The translations under genes and the position numbers were made by a program. A DNA stretch of 64,000 nucleotides, from assembly GCA_026315105.1 (NCBI GenBank), contig CM048745.1, positions 155,489,323 through 155,553,322 on the forward strand, written 5' to 3'. The notes under the pieces are model-generated. The model ran no database searches. It was not told the DNA's origin and was given only the letters and a program-made list of their open reading frames with translations. Below, piece after piece: positions 1 through 10,189 of the stretch (positions within the stretch are counted from its first letter, which is position 1; each line of letters starts with the position of its first letter). This stretch comes from Locusta migratoria. Its lineage: Eukaryota; Arthropoda; Insecta; Orthoptera; Acrididae.

Positions 1-330
1 TGAAACGTAGACAATAAGGAGTTCATGTCAAATTTGGTACTACAGACGAATGATGAAAATTAGGTGGGTAGATCACGTAACTAATGAGGAGGTGCTTAGC
101 CGAATCGGGGAGAAAAGGAGTTTCCGGCATATCCTGACTAAGAGAAGGGGTAGATTGGTTGGACACATTCTGAGACATCAAGGAATTGTCAACTTAGCAT
201 TAGAAGGAAGCGTGTGGAGTAAAAATCGTAGAGGGAGACCGGGGAAGAAATACAGTAAGCAGATTCAAAAGGATGTAGGTTGCCGACCGGGCATCAAACC
301 AGTCTGCGGACTGAAGACCACAACAACTGT
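1..330 (+). pseudogene. RTE-like LINE, 3' end of ORF2 (fragment)
   Basis: This is the C-terminal tail of an endonuclease/reverse-transcriptase polyprotein of the RTE-like LINE that recurs through the window. The readable frame (about 50-280) contains the recurring signature KIRWVDHVTNEEVL, then a basic stretch with GHILRH and NRRGRPG, which lies downstream of the RT domain in the better copies at 39-43 kb. The reading departs from the family consensus near 285, but the non-coding 3' tail (a CATCAAACCAG...GGACTGAAGA motif at about 290-320) is still present. The endonuclease and RT domains are absent from the window, so no enzyme activity is expected. The window edge hides how far the copy extends upstream. 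Confidence 0.85.
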
Positions 331-740
331 CTGCATTAGCTACTTCAAGCACCGGCGTTGCTCACGTATTTGTGTCACTAGCTGTTAAACCCGGCGTCGG
401 CCGGCTACCTCTTTACTCCAGTCTTTTAGTCCATCTCTCCTTCCTCACCACTGATTACACACAAATAGAAAAAATTGAGAGAAATTAAGACAATGTTGGT
501 TTTATATTTCAGTGTGTTTTGGAAGAAATTGTCGATATTCAGCTATATAACGCGAACTAACACTCGAAGCAAAAAGCAGTAAACATGGGCTGTAAGAGCT
601 GTGAGCAATTTTGCATCTTAGATTCTTGAAAGACATATCTTGTCCTGTATGCTCTGTGGTTTCCACACTTTGGGAGGAGTTAATGTGCAGTAAAAAGCCA
701 AGAAATTGCTGCAAATATGAGTTATGGAATCAAACGTGAT
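331..740. other. Unassigned AT-rich spacer
   Basis: I recognise no gene, repeat or regulatory site here; the short open frames do not resemble known proteins. Confidence 0.4.
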
Positions 741-990
741 GGACCGAGCGAGGTGGCGCAGTGGTAACACACTGGACTCGCATTCGGAAGGACGGTGGTT
801 CAGTCACACCTCCGGCCATCGAGATGTACGTTTTCTGTGATTTTCCTACATCACTGCAGGCAAATGCCGGGATGGTTCCTTTCAAACAGCTTCCTTCCCC
901 ATCTTCACCCAAAAATCTGAACGCGAGCTCTGTCTCTAATGACCGCTCTGTCGACGGGACGTTAAACCCTATGCTTCCTTCCTTTCTGCT
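741..990 (+). mobile_element. tRNA-derived SINE (family D)
   Basis: The head GAGGTGGCGCAGTGGTAACAC resembles the 5' half (A box) of a tRNA and is followed by a B-box-like GTGGTTCAGTC. The tRNA-unrelated body has AAATGCCGGGATGGTTCC and ends with GACGGGACGTTAAACCC. I recognise this body from a SINE type common in arthropods (recalled, not searched). It appears once in this window. Confidence 0.75.
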
Positions 991-1204
991 CGTCTAACCT
1001 GATGGTCTTTTCCTCTGAAATGTGAATACTCGTTCAGCAGAAGATGAGTGTTTCATAGTAACGGACATTAAAAATTGTCAGTAGTTCGTAATGTACGCAT
1101 TTGAGAGCTCACAGCATTTAGGAGCTTGCTTTTGCTCCGAATAACAGTCACGTTCCTGTTCTGCTCGTGAATATTGACACTGTGTTGCACAGTTTGCGAG
1201 TTTC

Positions 1205-1690
1205 GAGATGGCAGAGTTAGAAGAGCAGCACGCAGGCATTAAATTTTGCATGAAACTCAAGAAATTCCTTTACAGAAACACACCAAACGATGCGGGAAGC
1301 CTACGGTGATGTTTGCTTACGCCGTACTCGTTAAGAATGATTCACGCGGTTTAAAAGTGTCAGGACGGAAGTTAGAGGTGACCTTGTTCTCGACGCCCTT
1401 CGACTCATACCGACGACTGTCATGTCAGGAACGTCAACGAAACAGCACGTGCCTATCGATCGCTGACTGACCGACAGACTGCAGAAGAATCTAACATTTC
1501 AGTTGGCTCACGTCATGAAATCCTGACACAGCTTCTTGGAATGCATCGTGTTGCCGCCACGTGTGTCCTACCGCTCATGACACAAGACGAGAGAGACCGT
1601 GGCCATGCAATTTGCGAAGAGTTTTGGGATTGCGCAAATGAGAACGAGATGTTCCCGAAGGGAAATTTTTATGTCGCTCCTTCTTCTCAC
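1205..1690 (+). pseudogene. mariner transposase N-terminal relic
   Basis: Translation in changing frames gives the N-terminal helix-turn-helix region of a mariner transposase of the kind seen in SETMAR-like proteins: IKFCMKLKK at about 1230, then ETHQTMREAYGDV, a gap, then SNISVGSRHEILTQLLGMHRV (about 1490-1555) and LMTQDERDRGHAICEEF. Order and spacing fit the family's paired HTH domains just ahead of the catalytic domain. Several frameshifts and stops break it, and the DDD catalytic region does not follow, so this is a long-dead fragment. No terminal repeats were located. Confidence 0.7.
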
Positions 1691-1822
1691 TCTGTTCATC
1701 GCTCTCTACCCCACCTCCCTATCCATTTCGGTTTCGTTTCCGTGTAGCTCAGTCCTTATGGCGTCTTTCTCCTCAATTACATGCCCTACGATAATCTAAT
1801 TTTGCATATTCGAAGAGTGAAG

Positions 1823-2483
1823 TACCGGGTGATCAAAAAGTCAGTATAAATTTGTAAACTTGATAAATCACGGAATAACGGAGATAGGTAAAAATTGACA
1901 CACATGCTTGGAATGAAATGGGGTTTTATTAGAACAAAAAAGAAAAACAAAAGATAAATAATGTCCGACAGATGGCGCTTCATCTGATCAGAAAAGCAAT
2001 AATTAACATAACAAATTAACACAAATCAAAGATGACGTTCTGTACAGGAAATTCCCAATATGTTCACCATAATTCCTCGACATTAGCTGTAGTCGAGGAG
2101 TGGTGGTGTGAACAGCACTGTAAAGCATGTTCGGAGTTATGGTGAGGCATCGGCGTTGGATGTTGTCTTTCAGCGTCCCTAGAGATGTCGGTCGATCACG
2201 ATACACTTGCGACTTCAGGTAACCCCAAAGCCAATAATCGCACGGACTGAGGTCTGGGGACCTGGGAGGCCAAGCATGACGAAAGTGGCGGCTGAGCACA
2301 CGATCATCACCAAATGACGCGCGCAAGAGATCTTTCACGCGCCTAGCAATACGTTGTTGTTTTTTTGTTCTAATAAAACCCCATATCATTCCAAGCATGT
2401 GTGTCAATTTTTACCTCTCTATCTACATTATTCCGTGATTTATTAAGTTTTCAAATTTATACTGACTTTATGATCACCCGGTA
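1823..2483 (-). mobile_element. Deletion-derived Tc1/mariner element with long TIRs
   Basis: Both ends carry inverted copies of a sequence beginning TACCGGGTGATCA. The similarity runs inward for about 120 bp on each side (about 1823-1945 and 2360-2483), including TTGACACACATGCTTGGAATG and GGGGTTTTATTAGAACA. TA dinucleotides flank both ends, as expected for Tc1/mariner insertion. The 660 bp length is about half an autonomous element, and only the C-terminal part of a transposase remains inside. It is therefore a non-autonomous internal-deletion derivative. Confidence 0.9.
2003..2407 (-). pseudogene. Transposase C-terminal fragment fused to TIR
   Basis: The frame contains WPPRSPDLSPCDYWLWGYLK, the motif around the third catalytic acidic residue of IS630/Tc1/mariner-type transposases, followed by a typical helical C-terminus. 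The first two catalytic motifs are absent. The N-terminal residues of the frame (about MTHMLGMIWGFIRT) are translated from the right terminal inverted repeat, so the open frame is an artefact of the internal deletion, not a natural N-terminus. It cannot be active. Confidence 0.8.
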
Positions 2484-2545
2484 TTTAGAAACTGTCTACG
2501 TCGTAAGTTGCCATGGAGTTGGTAGCAAGACGTAATAAATTATAA

Positions 2546-2742
2546 AATGTTCAAATGTTTGTATAGTCTATGGGACTTAACTACGGGGTCATCAGTCCCT
2601 AAACTTACAAACTACTTATGAACTACTTACGAACTAGGACGGCACAAATATCCATGCCCGAGGGGGGATTCGAACCCCCGACCGTAGCGGCCGTGCAGAC
2701 CGTGACTGGAGCGCCTTAGTCCCCTCGGCCACCGCGGCCGGC
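2546..2742 (-). mobile_element. tRNA-derived SINE, family A, with 12 bp TSD
   Basis: On the minus strand it starts GCCGGCCGCGGTGGCCGAGG (A-box region), has a B box GGTTCGAATCCCCC, a GGGCATGGATATTTGTGCC body and ends CATTTGAACATTTT. A direct repeat AATAAATTATAA flanks it at 2534-2545 and 2743-2754. This is one of the clearest full-length copies of the commonest SINE in the window. Confidence 0.93.
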
Positions 2743-2754
2743 AATAAATTATAA

Positions 2755-3447
2755 CATCATCCGTATTCGGGCAGATTATCGGGCATTTCATTGTCATATT
2801 TCGTGAACTACGTTTAGTATGCATTCAGAATGTATCACGAATAGTTAATACTAAAGACGTAATAAATGGAAATTTCGTGCGAGACGGGGAGGTTTTTCAA
2901 GAACTAAATTCTTCATGACCTCATATCTCCTGAACTACTGTTGTACTATGATATAATTTCGGAGGTAAAGTCAGTGGTATGTATATATATTGTCTGTAAA
3001 ATGTCTCTGCGAATACACTTGGTAGTATAGAAGTAAGGTCGTGCCGAATACTGTAATTTTACTGCATGAAGAGCGCAATACTACTAAGCGATAAACTCTT
3101 TCCTTTCATCATTTTGCAGGGGTTGTCAGCGACAAAAATTTTCGTAAAGGTTGGAAATTATGTGTGAAATTTTTTGTTAGTGGCCAAGTGTTGTCATTCT
3201 GAAATAGTGGATAAGTAAAGTCTCGTTATTCACTCAGCGATTGTTGTCTGATAGTAAGCAATACCTATGAAATCGAACCCGTATTTTAGCAGGCGAAATA
3301 GAACAATCACACATTTTCATAATATGTATAGATTATACGAGGCTCTTATCCGCAACTATGCTGGGGTATTTGTATGTCATAACCGTATGTCAGCTGTCTG
3401 TTCTTTTGGGCATGTACTGAACGACACCATCTCCATCTACAGACATA
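2755..3447. other. Unassigned AT-rich spacer
   Basis: No gene or repeat was recognised. A 122-codon frame begins near 3267, but it crosses the terminal repeat of the next transposon and has no family features, so it is probably chance. Confidence 0.4.
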
Positions 3448-4020
3448 GGGTAAGGTGGTACAAATTCGATACAGGTACAAAAGATTTCGCGCCATTTGTC
3501 AGTCTCGTAGTGTTGGCAGCACTTGCCTTTGTGTGCCATTGTAGTATAGCAGGTTTCTACAGCTCCTCCTGTCTTTTCCAAGAATACACCACTTTGTGCT
3601 ACGGAGATATAATTTTTTTTCCTGTTAAAAGGTAAATGAAGCTGCCTAGACTAACGCGCTCTCATAAATTTTCTAGTTAATGGTGACTGGATTCGCTGCC
3701 AGAAATGCAAAGTTTGGTACGACGAAGTATGCTTTGGTGCCCGAGGGAAAAGCCCTTTTCGTGTGGAAGATTTCAGTGATCAAAACTGTACCAGGAAGTA
3801 ATCACAATTGTACCTAGTGTGGTACATTTTCGATCGTTTTTCTGAATTCTGTAACCTTTTTCTGTGTTTATACCGACATTTGTAATTGTCTAATATTTGT
3901 GTTACATGTTCATTAAACATTCAAGAACAAGTGCCACAGTTAAACTTGTTTCTTTTCTCAATATATTTCCAGTTACAATAACATTTGTCCGAAATGATCG
4001 CAGTTGTGCCACCTTACCCC
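3448..4020 (+). mobile_element. Short DNA transposon relic, pogo/Tigger-like
   Basis: The left end GGGTAAGGTGGTACAA and the right end, whose complement reads GGGGTAAGGTGGCACAA, form terminal inverted repeats 573 bp apart. The left end is preceded by TA. The interior holds the end of a protein with a cysteine-rich module at 3678-3801. The family is inferred from that module and the TIR; an end-to-end comparison with pogo/Tigger consensus sequences would settle it. Confidence 0.65.
3678..3801 (+). pseudogene. Transposase C-terminal zinc-finger-like fragment
   Basis: Translation from about 3678 gives NGDWIRCQKCKVWYDEVC and continues to a TAA at 3799-3801. The W-I-x-C-x2-C-x2-W-Y-x3-C spacing matches the PHD-like cysteine module found at the C-terminus of many insect pogo/DDE_1 transposases. 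A complete module would have further Cys pairs after F; here VEDF replaces the expected Cys, so the finger is probably degraded. No catalytic domain remains in the element. Confidence 0.6.
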
Positions 4021-4177
4021 ACTCCTCGCACAATTACCAGTCATTACCTTTTCTGTTCCAGACCTAAATAGAATTAATGAAAAACGGGTGCTGCTATGCC
4101 TCTATACAACCCATAATTTATCGTCCAAAATTACGATTTCATAATGTCAAATACCATATATCAGATAAATTTTTAAA

Positions 4178-4233
4178 TGTTCAAAATGTTCAAATGTTTG
4201 TATAGCTTATGGGACTTAACTATGGGGGTCATC
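4178..4233 (-). mobile_element. SINE family A, 3' end fragment
   Basis: Only the last 55 bp of the family A body (minus strand ATGACC...AAGTCCCATAAGC...CATTTGAACATTTT) is present. The tRNA-like head is missing, so this is a 5'-truncated copy. Confidence 0.85.
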
Positions 4234-4385
4234 AGTGTGACATATGCTAGTAGCTCGTCCTAGAAATTATAAATTGCAGAGTGCTACTGAATCATTTCGA
4301 CAGTTAGCTGCATTGAGTTACTCGTAAAATGGGCGTTTGTTTACTTTAGTATTCGTCCTTTGCCATGTAAAAGTAGTCAATCACA

Positions 4386-4586
4386 AAAAAATGTTCAAAT
4401 GTTTGTAAAGCGTATGGGACATAACTACGGGGTCATCAGTCCCTAAACTTACAAACTACTTATGAACTACTTACGAACTAGGACGGCACAAATATCCATG
4501 CCCGAGGGGGGATTCGAACCCCCGACCGTAGTGGCCGTGCAGACCGTGACTGAAGGGCCTCAGTCCCCTCGGCCACCGCGGCCGCC
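4386..4586 (-). mobile_element. tRNA-derived SINE, family A, with 11 bp TSD
   Basis: Full-length family A copy with tRNA-like head, B box and T-rich 3' tail. A direct repeat AGTCAATCACA flanks it at 4375-4385 and 4587-4597. Confidence 0.93.
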
Positions 4587-4677
4587 AGTCAATCACACAC
4601 TACTGTTGCATTATGAGTTACTTTCTGGAAAGATGAGAGGCATAATGGTGACATTCACTGCATTGGGTACGTCATGG

Positions 4678-4957
4678 AAGCACTACAGAGCTTTGAACTT
4701 TTTGTTGCTAGTAGTGCAAAATGCGTACTATCACGTTACCGACTTAGATAAAGGTCGTATTGAACCTATCGCGATTGCGGTTTATCATATCGCGACATTG
4801 CTGCTCGCGTTGGTCGCAATCCAATGACTGTTGGCAGAATATGGTATCGGTGGGTTCAGGAGGGCATTGCGGAACACCGGAACGCCGTACTGGATCCCAA
4901 CGGCCTCGTATCACTAGCAGTCGAGATGACAGGCATCTTATCCGCAAGACTGTAACG
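4678..4957 (+). pseudogene. Tc1-like transposase DNA-binding fragment
   Basis: This piece matches the Tc1-like element at 19919-21310 over its paired helix-turn-helix region: GCGATTGCGGTTTATC, CGCGACATTGCTGCTCGCG, then CAATGACTGTTGGCAGAATATG and ATCCCAACGGCCTCGTATC. The corresponding protein motif is RIxxYRDCGLSYRDIAAR. It stops abruptly at a family A SINE (4958-5151), and no catalytic domain follows on the other side, so the copy is truncated rather than simply interrupted. A fragment only, with no activity expected. Confidence 0.85.
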
Positions 4958-5151
4958 AAAAATGTTTTCAAATGTTTGTATAGCTTATGGGACTTAACTA
5001 CGGGGTCATCCATCCCTAAACTTACAAACTACTTATGAACTAGCTAACACTAAGGGAGGCACAAATATCCATGCACGGGGGGGGGGGATTCGAACCCCCG
5101 TCCGTTGTGGCCGTGCAGACCGTGACTGGCGCGCCGCAGTCCCCTCGGCCA
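4958..5151 (-). mobile_element. tRNA-derived SINE, family A
   Basis: Recognised by the tail CAAATGTTTGTATAGC, the body CTTACAAACTACTTATGAACT and the B-box complement GGATTCGAACCCCCG (plus-strand view). The head is cut at GGCCGAGG. A run of ten G's precedes the B box. No clear target duplication was seen. Confidence 0.88.
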
Positions 5152-6185
5152 TTTTTAAATGGTTTAGACATCTGAACACAACAGGAAAAAATCAAAGCAA
5201 TACCAGGATTTCCCTTATTGTCAATCCACAACGCTACCGACGTTCCACAACTCCTTAAAAGACTTTCAAAGGCGATTTTTTGTCCAGAAGTTTAGAGAGT
5301 TGTATCGAATAGCTTTCTCTCTCGGCTATTTGACTTCACGATTTGATACAAGCTGCTGATCGATCGCCTCCTTTCCATATTTCAAATGTCCGATAGCAGA
5401 AATTACGACGACTCCAGTGGGAGACACTAGCACCAGCCCTATAGTTCTAACCCCCCTCTCCCCTATGCGACTATCGTATCCGCTCCCTTCAAGATGCCTC
5501 CAGACGCCTACTATTGCTGTCGGACGAGGGCGTGCAACAGGTAGTCCCGGACTTGGCGCCAGAAAGACTCGGTGTTTTACCAAACTGATACCTCCAACCT
5601 GGGGCGTCGGTGGGCTGTTGCTACACCTACACCCACATTCCGCAAGCCATCTGACGGTGAGTGGCTGAGGGTACTGTCACTTCCTCCTATTCCAGTCGCG
5701 TATGGTTCGTGGAAAAATTATTGCCTCTGTGACTGCGTGGGCACCAATGTCTCCAATCTTATACTCGGGGTACTCATTGGATGGCCAGTAGTCCTTGAAA
5801 CGAACATTTAAACTCTAAAATACAGCTGTGTTTTGTTGTATTTTGCAAAAATCGGTAAGTAAATTGCTACTTGACTTGTGTAGCATGTGTGTCTTGTAGG
5901 GGTTGCATACTGAATTAGTACTGTGAAGGTCACCAGTTTTAATACAGCTAAAGGTAATTTTTAAATATTATTTCCTAGCTTTTTGTCGCTTTATAGTTTT
6001 CATTTTTGACTTGTCGTGCTACAAGGCATTTTTGTAACATCGCTACAGCACCTCCCCCTTGGCTGTGTGTTATTGACTATAATCCTATAACGGGATACGG
6101 GATGTAACATGAAAAAAAAAACAAAAAAAAAAAAAAAAAAACAGGGAGACTATTGACTCTTTGTGGACATTCGTTTACCAAATGT
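5152..6185. other. Unassigned region with A-rich tract
   Basis: No gene was recognised. 5325-5770 is more GC-rich than its surroundings and might hold an old LINE 3' region (CTTCCTCCTATTCCAGTCGCG), but the match is too weak to call. An A-rich tract lies at 6111-6142. Confidence 0.35.
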
Positions 6186-6379
6186 TGTTCAAATGTTTGT
6201 TAAGCTTATGGGACTTAACTACGGGATCATCAGTCCCTAAACTTACAAACTACTTATGAACTACTTACGAACTAGGACGGCACAAATATCCATGCCCAAG
6301 GAGGGATTCGAACCCCCGACCGTAGTGGCCGTGCTGACCGTGACTGGAGCGCCTCAGTCACCTCGGCCACCGCGGCCGG
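6186..6379 (-). mobile_element. tRNA-derived SINE, family A
   Basis: Full-length family A copy. Its 5'-side flank (6380-6463) is nearly the same as the flank of the SINE at 53983-54176. No matching duplication is seen on the other side. Confidence 0.9.
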
Positions 6380-6463
6380 CACCCTTTAGCTCGCAGAAAC
6401 TGGACGGAGGAACATCAGGATTCGAGTCGTAACGAATGGTGACGGGATCTGTTCACAGATGAG
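6380..6463 (+). pseudogene. Tc1 transposase fragment shared with 54 kb
   Basis: The sequence CACCCTTTAGCTCGCAGAAAC and what follows encodes HPLARRNWTEEHQDSSRNE and then a FTDES-type motif, the start of a Tc1 catalytic domain. It matches 54177-54260 and diverges right after GATGAGTC. It is the SINE flank carried at both sites; the rest of the transposon is absent here. Confidence 0.8.
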
Positions 6464-6929
6464 TCTGTTTCTGCTGCTTCAGTAGAGATAGTATTATTCT
6501 TTGTCCGATTTTCTGTGTTACTGTGTTACTGTACGTACAGAATTACGTTTTTGGTTTTCCCAGTATAGGAAAATAAGATCGTCAGGAACAGACTTTAAAA
6601 TTTTTTACTTGGGGGCAGAAAGTGATAATCGTGTGCTAATTTTAGCGATGGATATGCAGACAGAAAAATATGAAACAGCATCACTTTCTTTAGTTACAGA
6701 ACATGAAATACCTCTCAACTTTCGTCAAAGTGTTCAGAACATCGTAAAATATGATATTAACATTCGGCAGACATAGACACTGCTTCTCAAGACTTACCCT
6801 GCTTACAAATTTATTAGGCCTGAAGAAACTTAAATGAATGGCATTTGTTTTAACCACGTACTGATTAGGAAGCTATAAGATGTACTTTGGTCTGATGTGT
6901 CGAACTGTTCTTTTTGAGAAATTCTGTTT

Positions 6930-7165
6930 ATGAAATTTAGAGGCCCGGAATTTGAAGCTGAGTGTAGAACGAACTTCCTGCCGCCTACTTACATTTCGCG
7001 TAATGATCACAAAGACAACATAAGAGAAATTAGGGCTCGTACGGAGGCATTCTTATTTTCCTCATCCTATTTGGAAGTGAAATAGGAAAGGAAATGCCTA
7101 GTAGTATTACAGTGTATCCTCTGCCACACATCTTACGGTGGATTGTGGAGTATGTATGTAGATGT
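6930..7165 (+). pseudogene. LINE 3' end: last ORF2 codons and 3' UTR
   Basis: The segment encodes a conserved ORF2 end, with CCGCCTACTTACATTTCGCG and GGCTCGTACGGAGGCATTC giving roughly LPPTYISRNDHKDNIR then RARTEAFLFSS. A 3' UTR follows with TACGGTGGATTGTGGAGTATG and ends in the TGTAGATGTAGA repeat typical of such LINE tails. The same order of motifs recurs in the split copy at 46690-47690. Upstream domains are absent, so this is a severely 5'-truncated insertion. Confidence 0.75.
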
Positions 7166-7564
7166 AGACATAAAACTGATATAGGGAAAACTGCTTGTAA
7201 AGGAAGAGTGAAAGTCTCCAGGTGATTTATTTTGTAAAAATATTGGTGAATTCTTATCAGGGACACAGCAAATGGACTGGTATTTATTGGGGATAGGATC
7301 CTGGTAGACCTCTACTGAATTCATAAGTACTTCAAAGAAGAATAAAACAACATCTCCTGTACCAGTGAATTATCTTAAATATGAAGCAGAGTGTTCGTGT
7401 GTGTGTGTGTCTGTAGGTGTTGCATACAAATCTACAGTTTTGTTCCAATCTTTATGAAATTTAGCACACCTGACCTTCAAATCAATAGGAAGGTCGTCGT
7501 GTTTAGATCACGTTCAACACATAGTTCAGGACGTATGACATCAGAAAGAATGAGATGCGCGAAA
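7166..7564. other. Unassigned spacer
   Basis: No gene or repeat recognised apart from a short GT run near 7399. Confidence 0.35.
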
Positions 7565-7576
7565 AACTGCTGCATT

Positions 7577-7725
7577 CAAATGTCTGTAAATCTATCCGAC
7601 CAAACTGCGTGGACATCAGTCCGTAGCTTACAAACTACTTAAACCTAGGTAAACTAACCTCCACGGCGATCAACCGCGCGCTCCGCAGCGAGGTGCTTTA
7701 GACCGCTCGGCTATTCCACCGCGGC
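7577..7725 (-). mobile_element. tRNA-derived SINE, family B, internally deleted, 12 bp TSD
   Basis: Family B differs from A by the body motif CAAACTGCGTGGxCATCAGT and the head CCGCGGTGGxxTAGCCGAGC. This copy lacks the B box and the following 40-50 bp but keeps both ends. A perfect direct repeat AACTGCTGCATT flanks it at 7565-7576 and 7726-7737. Confidence 0.9.
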
Positions 7726-7737
7726 AACTGCTGCATT

Positions 7738-8339
7738 ACGCGAAATGTTGCACATTTCCTCCTAAACCACTGAAGCGATTTCAACCAGATTTATGACACA
7801 TATTTCTTAACGTGTGATGCCAATTGCTCTAAGGGTAAGAACAACATACGACACTTAGTTCAGGAGATATAACGTCATAAACAACAGGAGTTGCCACATA
7901 ATGCGACGAGACTTTATAAATACAGTGTATGTGAATGAGAGTACTTAGCTGCTTGCAACAAACTTTAAACATAATTTCAAACTTTTATTAAACTTTTTCT
8001 CGCTGACAACTATAGAAAAATGATAAAAGGAAAAAAGTTTCTCGCTTACTACTTTTCCGCTGTTCATGCAATGAAACTACGGCATTCTATATGAAACTAC
8101 AATTTTTAATTTCAACTCTATATATTGTACCTGCAGGAAATTTTACAGACAGTATACACACATACAGCTGAATGTACCTTCGAAACAATAACGTTCATAG
8201 AAAACCGCCCTATCATGCATCAGGTTTTAATCTATTAATTCTTTACTATGAACTATATTCGCAACAGATTTTACAGACCTACAGCATTTATTTAAGTGAA
8301 TATACACCTACATTTATACAACTGTACAACATATAAATT
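7738..8339. other. Unassigned AT-rich spacer
   Basis: Nothing recognised. Confidence 0.35.
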
Positions 8340-8350
8340 GAATAAACATG

Positions 8351-8550
8351 GCCGCGCGGGAGTAACCGAGCGGTCTGGAGCGCCATGTTACGGTTCGCGC
8401 GGCCTCCTGCGTCGGAGGTTCGAATCCTTCCTCGGGCATGGATGTTTGTGTTGTCTTTAGTATAAGGTGGTTCATAAGTAGTTTGTAAGTTTAGGGACTG
8501 ACGACCCCGCAGTCAAGTCCCATAAGCTTAACAACCATTTGCACATTTTT
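8351..8550 (+). mobile_element. SINE, family A variant, with 11 bp TSD
   Basis: The head GCCGCGCGGGAGTAACCGAGC differs from typical family A, but the B box GGTTCGAATCC, the body and tail (AAGTCCCATAAGC) match. A direct repeat GAATAAA(C/T)ATG flanks it at 8340-8350 and 8551-8561. Confidence 0.85.
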
Positions 8551-8561
8551 GAATAAATATG

Positions 8562-9834
8562 AGATAATATATACTGCGGTAGGTAAAAACTGTATCATCA
8601 TGGACCACGTTTTAATACGTTTCGGTATTTACTACTAGACATTTCTGTATTGCAGTCAGCTTAAGGAAATTCGTAAAAGCTGACAGTGCTGTTGACAACT
8701 TTGAACCATCTTTGAACTGTGAAGCGCACAGTTTCCAGTGAGACTTCAGTTTTCTGTTAGGATTAAAAAAACGCAGGGCACTCTATAAATACTGCGGACT
8801 GGATTTGACATCCCCATGTTTCTCAGACGAACAACTTTATTCCGTTTGCTCAGGGGTGAGCTCACCAAAGAATTTATTCACATTAGATCGTGGACAAGTA
8901 ACAAGAAATAATGTTTAGGATTAAGTTTCGAATTAAATGGATGTTAATTGCCATTTAATTTTGATTATTGTTTGGTTACTGTACTTATAATTTTGTACAT
9001 TATGAGAGGTGGCCTTATTTCTTATATATTCTCCCATAAATATAGAATGTTTTTAGAAAAGAGCAGATGGACAGAGAGAGATTGGATAGGAGAAGTATTA
9101 ACTCAACGCTGAAATAAATAAATAAATAAATACCCGGGCAACGCCGGGTTTGAGGTAGTATACGATAAAACAGATATTTTAATTATTGACACTTGCCAGA
9201 TTACGGGAAAAATTTATCTTCGCGGGTACTTGACTGTAAAACGTGGAAGTTTTGAGATTGTTCTCGACTTTTAATCAAAATGGATTTGTTTTCGGACATT
9301 TCACATGAAATTGTCCAAAATACAATAATTTCTACAGCCATAGGAACAACACTGTAGTATCTATACTGTATTGCCCATGCGCTTTTTATGGACAATGTTA
9401 CTTACAGGCGAGGAACTGTAATTTGAAAAAAAAAAAAAATTAATATAAAATTTCTCACACGGCCCTTTGTGTGATTTGTGTGTGCACTAAATACAGTGTT
9501 ATCGACAGAGTAAAATCCAATATTTAAAAAGGTATAATGTACATTTTAGATATTCTTCTAAAAAAATCGCATTGACGTGTTTTACGGCCCACTTTAGATT
9601 TGTAGTTTTATAAGTATTTCGGATCAAAATAATAATCTAAAAAAAAATTATGGTGATATGATTACGACTCTAGTATTGTGGTAATATCTATGCACCCAAC
9701 ACGTAATATTCTTTCTGGCCGTATTTTAATAAACAGCAAAAATTATATGATATTTGAGTTTAGCTTTCACAAACATGTTTTTTTTTAACTTTTACCTCTT
9801 AGAACTATCATTTTAATATCTCTCCCGCCGGCGG
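8562..9834. other. Unassigned AT-rich region
   Basis: No gene recognised. At 9134-9152 the sequence CCCGGGCAACGCCGGGT forms a short hairpin of the kind seen near the ends of some insect transposons, preceded by AAAT repeats; the element around it is not definable. Confidence 0.35.
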
Positions 9835-9935
9835 CAGTAGCCAGTGCCAGTCACGGTATATGGGTGGTGGCGGGTTCCGAACCACTGACCGTAAGCTTTA
9901 CAGTCGAACGCGCTGCCCACTACACCACGGGTAAT
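9835..9935 (-). repeat. tRNA-like sequence, probably SINE head
   Basis: The minus strand reads CCCGTGGTGTAGTGGGCAGCG (A-box-like), GTTCGACTGTAAAGC and GGTTCGGAACCCGCC (B-box-like). The arms do not form a convincing complete cloverleaf and no discriminating 3' body was found, so I treat it as a tRNA-derived repeat, not a tRNA gene. Confidence 0.45.
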
Positions 9936-10189
9936 ACCCGCAGTATGCGACCTTCATGCTTCTATTATTAATGACAGTTAACTGATTCTTATATGGCATT
10001 TTTAGACACGAGATTATCATTTATAGTACGAAGAACGACACGTTTTTGTTAATTCTTCAGTGTGCCATTCATCTGAAATGACAAGTTACAATAAGAGAAT
10101 CATCAAATACGCAACGCAAGATGATGTGTGCCAGAGAGAGTTCTGGACGAGGAATGTCACGTGACATCTCCGAACGGCTGGTTTTCGTT

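Noticed and set aside
3267..3635. 122-codon frame with a hydrophobic segment
   Set aside because: It runs through a transposon terminal repeat and lacks any family signature or splice context.
5326..5790. Possible LINE 3' UTR on the minus strand
   Set aside because: The resemblance to known LINE tails is limited to one short block, not enough to call.
8351..8430. Possible tRNA gene from A and B boxes
   Set aside because: It continues into the family A SINE body and has flanking target duplications.
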